A program made the translations under genes and the position numbers. Below are positions 58,293-64,000 of a stretch of DNA of 64,000 nucleotides, piece by piece (position 1 is the stretch's first letter; every line of letters starts with the position of its first letter). The DNA is from Ailurus styani (Eukaryota; Chordata; Mammalia; Carnivora; Ailuridae). The stretch spans positions 1,154,381 through 1,218,380 of the forward strand of contig LNAC01000066.1 in NCBI GenBank assembly GCA_002007465.1, read 5' to 3'. The notes beneath the pieces were generated by a model. The model saw nothing but the letters and a program-made list of their open reading frames with translations. It searched no databases and had not been told where the DNA came from.

Positions 58293-58319
58293 AGTAACCT
58301 AAAAAAAAAAAAGTAACCT
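58293..58319. mobile_element. Second poly(A)-only insertion, 8-base repeat
   Basis: agtaacct at 58293-58300 and again at 58312-58319 with 11 A between. Same form as the one 1 kb upstream, but the short repeat makes chance or slippage possible. Confidence 0.5.
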
Positions 58320-58385
58320 TTGGGAGACTAATATAAGATTGCCATTTTTTATATAAAAACTTTAATAAAAAATATAACCTACTTT

Positions 58386-58576
58386 CTTTTTCAATTTGTT
58401 TATTTGAGAGAGACAGGGTGTGCAGGAGGTGGGGTAGAGGGAGAGGGAGAATCTCAAGCAGATTCCCCTCAGGGGAGGGAGCCCAGTGTAGCACTTAATA
58501 CCACATCCCTGAGATCATGACCTGAATCGAAATCAAGAGTCAGATGTCCAAATGATTAAGCCACCCAGGCACTCCT
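58386..58576 (-). repeat. Old Can-SINE, minus strand
   Basis: Tail complement is diverged. 'gagatcatgacctgaatcga' and 'aagccacccaggcactcc' mark the head. Its 3'-adjacent neighbour at 58585 is a younger SINE. Confidence 0.88.
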
Positions 58577-58584
58577 AATCTACT

Positions 58585-58793
58585 TTTTTTTTTTTTAAAG
58601 ATTTTATTTTATTCATTTGACACACAGAGAGAGATTACAAGTAGGCAGAGAGGCAGGCAGAGAGAGAGGAGAGAGGAGGAAGCAGGCTCCCCGCTGAGCA
58701 GAGAGCCCGACGCGGGCCTCGATCCCAGGACCCTGGGATCATGACCTGAGCCGAAGGCAGCGGCTTTAACCCACTGAGCCACCCAGGCGCCCC
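58585..58793 (-). repeat. Young Can-SINE, minus strand, with TSD
   Basis: Near-consensus mustelid-type copy. The TSD cctaatctactttt is found at both ends. It landed directly beside the older SINE. Confidence 0.96.
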
Positions 58794-59079
58794 CTAATCT
58801 ACTTTTATAATTACTTTATAACATGAAATGATAGTTGTAATCATATACTGTTTTTTATTACTAAATGGTTCTTATTTTTTCCCAAAAGTCTCATCTGAAC
58901 CAAGTAGTAGCATTTAAGAACCACTCAAGAAGACCACTGTTCTTTAAATGTTATTCTAAGGAAGCCTAGGAAGTTCTTGGGGTTGCCTGAGCAGCTTGAA
59001 AGCAGGCACAACAAGTCAGAAACTTCTACTACTTCTTCAATTCAGAGACACTTCTCTTTTATTTATTTCTTATATTGGG

Positions 59080-59330
59080 CAACAGTAAGATTTCCTGGCT
59101 TCTCCACTGGATACCTGTTTGAACTTGGGCAAGTTTTGAATTTCTCTGGCTCATCTTCCCTTCCTCATTGGTTATGTTAGGAATCTGTTTACCCACTTAG
59201 TAGAATTTTGGCAGGGATTATGAGTTCATGGATAATATGTGCTTAGAATATTCATGGTATAGTACATAATAATAACACATAATAAACTCAATAACACTTA
59301 TTATTACAGTTAAAAAATATAAAACACTGG
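59080..59330 (+). repeat. MIR SINE, plus strand
   Basis: 'tttgaacttgggcaagtttt', 'cttcctcattggttatgtta' and 'gtgcttagaatattcatgg' follow the MIR core. Confidence 0.6.
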
Positions 59331-59619
59331 TGGCTACAATCCTTATCCTCAATGCAGAAATTGCCTTTATAGGCGTCCTTAAAGGTATTCATGCAGCTTC
59401 TTCTTGGACCTGTTGAGTGAGAAGGCCATTATTAATGGGGAACTCTATTAAAACTTCTTATTTTTATCAAGCTTAGATTTATACCATATTATTTACCCCC
59501 TTATCTGCCCCAAATATAGCCCTTGAAGACACAGAGAAAAGCTGAAATTGAGAACTCTTTCAGTATTTTTAAGATAGTTCTTTACACATTCTGAGTTTAC
59601 TAATATTAGTTGAAGAAAA

Positions 59620-59730
59620 CCTTGGGCCATGTCCTATACTAAATGCTTTACATCATGAACTCATTTAATTCATAAAACAATCCTAGTAATAAATTTATGA
59701 GAATATAAGTGAGGGCATTTATAGTATTTA
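59620..59730 (-). repeat. MIR fragment, minus strand
   Basis: 'atactaaatgctttacatca' and 'gaactcatttaattcataaa' are the antisense MIR 3' part. Confidence 0.6.
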
Positions 59731-60934
59731 CCATGGTAAATCTAGCACTTAATTTATTTTTAGGGCATGATCAGAGCTCAGAAAAAGAAAAAGAGAGAGA
59801 GAATTAAGTTAATGAATGAATCAGTTTTCCCACTTAAGAAAAATAAAGTTCAGTGGAGACAGATATGCAGTCCAAAACTAGTAGGAAATGGCAGAGTTAT
59901 GATTGACAAGAGCTCTGTTTGAACCTTCAGCTCAAGTTCTTAAATAATTCAGCACTGTGTTCCCTAACCAGTATCATAATCCCTATCCCCAGAGCAGCCC
60001 ATCAGGACAGATTTTGGGTGTTTTTATTTATTCACAGAGAGATAAATGTGGCTCTCGGCTGCACACCTTTCCAGGCCAAGGGCACTATGTCCACTGGTGT
60101 TGTAGAGAATGTCTGCTAGCCCGTGAACTCCAAAGGCGAGAGGAGCTGCCAGTGTCACAGGGATAGAGACATAGAATTGTTCCATGAAATCATCGTTTTT
60201 CATAATTAAGTCCTGGTAGCATTTAGCAAGTGGCATATATAAAGAATGTTTCATTTTGTTAAGTTACTTCTTAATATTTGGCACTTTAAGAAGTGCAAGA
60301 GCTGCCCATCCCTTAGACAATGGTAGAGCAGTTGGTGGTATCATTAGCTAAGTACTCCCCCAATACTGAATGCAATGGAGGTCTCTAGCTCTTGGTCCAT
60401 CAAACTCTACTGGCTTCTAAAGGTTAGTCCTATTTGGAGACAAAGCCATCATGGACAAAGTATAGGAACAGCCCAGCTTCTGCACCATTGGGTTCTTAAG
60501 ATATCCACATGGACCCTCATTCTCAGTTTGAGCCAGTGATCTTCCCCTTAGAAAACTTGAATAAGTAGCTTCCAATTGAGAACAGGTATATTCCCAATAT
60601 ATATTCAGCTAACTTTCCCATTAGCTTTACTTATACCATAAAATGTGGGGCTCCCAAGAAAGCCATACGTCTCTGTGGAGCATGGATTTTTACATAAGTC
60701 TTGCCAACCAAGATCAGTGAATGGATTTCTCTGCTTTGTGTCCAGTCTGGAAACAGATCTGGCAGACTTTCAGTTGATGAGAACTCTGGGTAAAGGGCTA
60801 GGACAGCTGCTACTGATAGCCATACTGATCACTGCATCAGACTCACATGAAAATGACTCTACTGCAAAATAATAATAATAATAATAAGTACTGAACTTGA
60901 GGAACCTGTCTTTAAAATTTATTTTATACATTTA

Positions 60935-61130
60935 CTAGTTTTGAGATCTTAGAAAATTTATTAACTTCACTAAGACCCAGCTTCCTCCTCTACAAAATAA
61001 ATAAGATGGTAATACCCATCTCAGACACATGTCAATCATGTAACATAGTATATATGAAAGCATTAGGAATTGTTTAGGTGCCATCCAAATGTAAATTAGC
61101 ATTAATTTAGGTTATATTATGTAATCCTTT
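60935..61130 (+). repeat. MIR fragment, plus strand
   Basis: 'attaacttcactaagaccca' and 'cctctacaaaataaataaga', then a weak 3' portion. Confidence 0.55.
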
Positions 61131-61269
61131 TGCACAGAAACTTTTCCCATGATTCACTGACTCTTTTAAACCTGTTCTAGGGCACTGCTCTGGGAAGCAG
61201 CCATTTGTTAATAAAGATGACACACCTGGCTAGGATATAATGCAAGCCTCAATGGGCTATGCTTATAAT

Positions 61270-61346
61270 AGGGCTTAATACCACATCCCTGAGATCATGA
61301 CCTGAGTTGAAATCAAGAGTCAGATGTCCAAATGATTACTCCACCT
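61270..61346 (-). repeat. Can-SINE fragment without ends
   Basis: A 75-base internal piece ('gagatcatgacctgagttga', 'gatgtccaaatgatta') with no tail, head terminus or TSD. It is strikingly similar to 58488-58560 inside the SINE 2.8 kb upstream. Confidence 0.85.
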
Positions 61347-62274
61347 CTTTTCTTGACTTCTCTTGACTCCACCTTACTGCCCTTGGCTGCTTTTAGAAAC
61401 TGTGCCCAAGAAATTCTGAAATTTTTTTCATCTTAAAGATAAGCAAGTCTGTTTTTGTTTTAATGCATTTTTCTCTCCATTGAGAAATCACTGAATCACA
61501 TAATCTCAGTGTTGGAGTGGCCATCAAGCTCATCTAACCCAAATGTAAGAAAGCTTCCTTTGAGATCTCTGAGAAGCAATCATCATCTATCTAGCTTCCG
61601 CTTTGATGAAAAAACTCTCTTGCCAAAAAGATAGTCCATTCTCAACCTATTTGAGTCAATAGAATATTCTTACTTCATTGGATAGAAATCAACATTGACT
61701 CCACTTGTCATTTATGACCAACACAAGATTTAAAGAATATAAAAACATATAATTTCTTTGTCCATTCCATATTTATGGAGTACTGAATATGGCCTAGCAT
61801 TATTTAACAAACAAATTCTCATTATTATGATCCTCTTCCCAGTCTCAGGCCCTTTTTCTTGTACTCCATTCTCACCCTGGAAGAGCAATCATAGCATCAC
61901 CACTCTTGCTGAGTGAGTCTACACTGATCTTAGTTTGATTTGAAGCTTTGATGGGAAACCCATATCAGCCAGCACAGATGAAGAACCAAAACAAAAATCA
62001 GATCTTTCCCCCTCCAAAATTGGTTTTGATTAAGGAAAACGGTCATTTCTCTTATGTAATCTCAAAATTGGGATGAATTTTTCTACCTCAAAATTCAAAG
62101 CTCTTTCATATATCTTTTAACATGTAAAAGATATGATTTAGAAACATCTATCTAGAATCATCAGAGATAAAGCTGACATGCCACACAATTTTGTTATGTA
62201 CCTGAGTATTTACCCTATTAACTGTCAAAGCTGGTTTTAAGAATTTTAGATTCAAACTATTATCAAATAGAGTT

Positions 62275-62540
62275 AATGGAGCATAATGGCCAAGTGCATT
62301 GGCTTTAGAGTCAGAAAGAACTCTGTTAGTTTCCAGCCTTGGGGCTGTGTGACTAGGACACATCACTTTAATTTTCTGGATTTTCTGGACCTTGAGAATA
62401 TACAATGAGAATAATTTATACAATGAAAATAATTATAATACCTACATCATTGAATTGCTATGAGCATAAATGCTATAATTTTTACAAAGGATTATAAATA
62501 GCCCTTTGTACATAGTAAGAATTCTAGGACATTTAGCTAG
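62275..62540 (+). repeat. MIR SINE, long copy, plus strand
   Basis: 'tggccaagtgcattggcttt', 'gagtcagaaagaactctg', 'tgtgactaggacacatcact' and 'ccctttgtacatagtaaga' follow MIR nearly end to end. Confidence 0.7.
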
Positions 62541-62739
62541 TATTATTATAAAATGTCATGTTTTTTATTCATCAGGGGATGAAGAATGTGGTCTAACCTT
62601 TTCATTTTGATTCAGTATGAAAATTATTAATATTCTTTAGAGATTTCTCATACATGGTAATAAAAATTTTCAACTAATGGGCAGGCAAAGTAAGTGATAC
62701 TCTAAATTCTCTTTCAGGCTATGCTTCATAAGTGAAAGG

Positions 62740-62960
62740 GAATAATAAATTAGCATAGATGTGAAGAAGATGTACTTTGAAGTCACAGACTTGGGTTCCA
62801 GTAATAGGCTCATCAATTACTAGCTATATGATCTTGGAAAATGTACTTAACTTTTTTCTGTTTCAGTTTCCTTTCTTAAAGGAAATGTTAATAGAGTCTA
62901 CCTCAAAAGACTGCCAAGAGTTGAAAGGTAAACCACATTCAGCGTCCTCAGAGGGTTTCA
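62740..62960 (+). repeat. MIR SINE, plus strand
   Basis: 'cacagacttgggttccagta', 'ttactagctatatgatcttg' and 'cagtttcctttcttaaag' match the MIR core. Confidence 0.7.
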
Positions 62961-63439
62961 GGCAAGTAGGGAGGAGTTCCATAAAGCTCAACTATTGTCA
63001 TTCTGCCTTCCTATGAAGCATGTAGGCTGATAAGACACAAGAGGGTGATAGAAGAGTGTCAGATGACTAGGTGGGCCTATCTTGTGAAATAAATAGGATT
63101 TTCTGAGTAAACAGTGAGAGGCAGTAGAGTACATGATGTAGGGATCAAAATATATTACCCTGAGTTAGATGCAGTGAAAAGTTCACTGGACATGAAGCAA
63201 GCAGTATTTGGCTGAGAGGAGAGGATGGAGTTTGGGTCATCTCTAAGGCTATGGAGGTGCTCCAGGGTAGCTAAGACCAGTATGTGCAGTGTTGAGCCAC
63301 TCAGCCTCCATCTTGCAAGAACTGGCACAGCATCATAAGCAGGCAGTGTCTAAGCAGACCTGTGCTTCAAAAAAAAAATCACTTCTCAAGCAAGAATGCC
63401 AGAAGGAGAGAAAATAATTACACCAAATATGTAAAGACC

Positions 63440-63620
63440 CTTCTATCTGCTAGCTACTATTCTAGGTGCTTTGTATATATAAACTCACTTAATATTATTA
63501 AGTTTATATATAAACTATATATAAATAGGTACTTCTACCCCCATTTTGCAGATGGAAAGGACATTGGATTCAGAGTCAAAAGATGGATTAAGGACTGACT
63601 GTGCCATGGACTTTGGGCCA
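63440..63620 (-). repeat. MIR SINE, minus strand
   Basis: 'ctactattctaggtgctttg' and 'cccccattttgcagatggaa' are antisense MIR, interrupted by tatata sequence at about 63470-63525. Confidence 0.65.
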
Positions 63621-63952
63621 GTTACCGCAGTTTTCGGAGTCAGAAGTCCTCATCAACTGGCAAAAATGCAAATAGAAGTAACTGCACTTCATTGAGTGGA
63701 AGGGAGGGTCCTGTCAGAACATAAGATATGGGAAACAGTGTGGTGGGAAGGGCACTGGCGCTCATGTCAAAGAGTGCTGGCCTCAAATCCACCTCAGCTT
63801 ATGATTATAAACCAGTCACTCATCCTCTCAGAATGGCTACCACATTTCAAAAATGGGAAGAATAGCTAGGCCCATGTGTAATACTTGGGGGCTCAGGGCA
63901 AAAGCTTCTTTTGCATAGGCTTAAATATGGTACCAGTAATACTTTTCAAGAG

Positions 63953-64000
63953 TAATACAATGAGATATCACCTCATGTCTGTCAAAATGGCTAACATCAA
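63953..64000 (+). mobile_element. L1 ORF2 fragment entering at the window end
   Basis: 'caatgagatatcacctcatg' and 'tgtcaaaatggctaacatca' match the ORF2 segment also found at 20630-20675. The element continues beyond the window. Confidence 0.8.

Larger units (their letters stand above)
52190..64000. other. Intergenic region downstream of SPINK9
   Basis: No gene recognised. In human the next gene is FBXO38, tens of kilobases away, and none of its exons is seen here. Contents: L1 3' ends, L2 and MIR relics, SINEs at 54.7 and 58.4-58.8 kb, two poly(A)-only insertions, and unassigned stretches at 55.1-56.2, 57.3-57.9 and 59.9-60.9 kb. Confidence 0.6.

Noticed and set aside
58132..58494. 120-codon minus-strand frame
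   Set aside because: Half of it is Can-SINE and the rest is AT-rich unique sequence; no coding evidence.
1..64000. CRISPR arrays, operons or other prokaryotic systems
   Set aside because: The repeats are dispersed retroelements and microsatellites; the genes are spliced vertebrate genes.

Overview
The window is nuclear DNA from a caniform carnivore, most likely a mustelid (an inference from repeats, not a species identification). About 20 tRNA-derived Can-SINEs are present. Many are young copies with intact target-site duplications (TSDs) and the body variant typical of mustelid SINEC elements. There are also carnivore-type L1 3' ends, old L1M, L2 and MIR relics, and one probable solitary LTR.

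The real genes are three small secreted Kazal-type serine protease inhibitors, all on the + strand, in the same order as the distal part of the human 5q32 SPINK cluster: SPINK13 (12514-22509), SPINK7 (31930-36613) and SPINK9 (46781-52044). All twelve coding exons can be read from the sequence. Each gene has the same plan: signal-peptide exon, short linker exon, main Kazal exon, and a last exon with the sixth cysteine. The intron phases are 1-0-2 in all three, as expected of tandem duplicates. All three frames are open and all splice sites are GT-AG.

Layout: 1-12.5 kb is intergenic and repeat-rich. 12.5-22.5 kb is SPINK13, whose 7-kb third intron holds an LTR, a truncated L1 and two false duplications at single-N contig joints. 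22.6-31.8 kb is intergenic with a 796-base gap inside a GGA/GAA triplet repeat. 31.8-36.8 kb is SPINK7, with an antisense L1 and a SINE in intron 3. 36.8-46.7 kb is intergenic with an old L1. 46.7-52.2 kb is SPINK9, crowded with SINEs. 52.2-64 kb is intergenic.

The products are expected to act outside the cell on serine proteases of epithelia (SPINK7 and SPINK9 in squamous epithelium and skin, SPINK13 in the epididymis, from knowledge of the families). The most interesting protein observations are acidic residues at the predicted P1 position of two inhibitors: Glu in SPINK9 (His in human) and Asp in SPINK13 (Asn in human). I found no new multi-gene system, no bacterial-type element, no CRISPR array and no convincing RNA gene.
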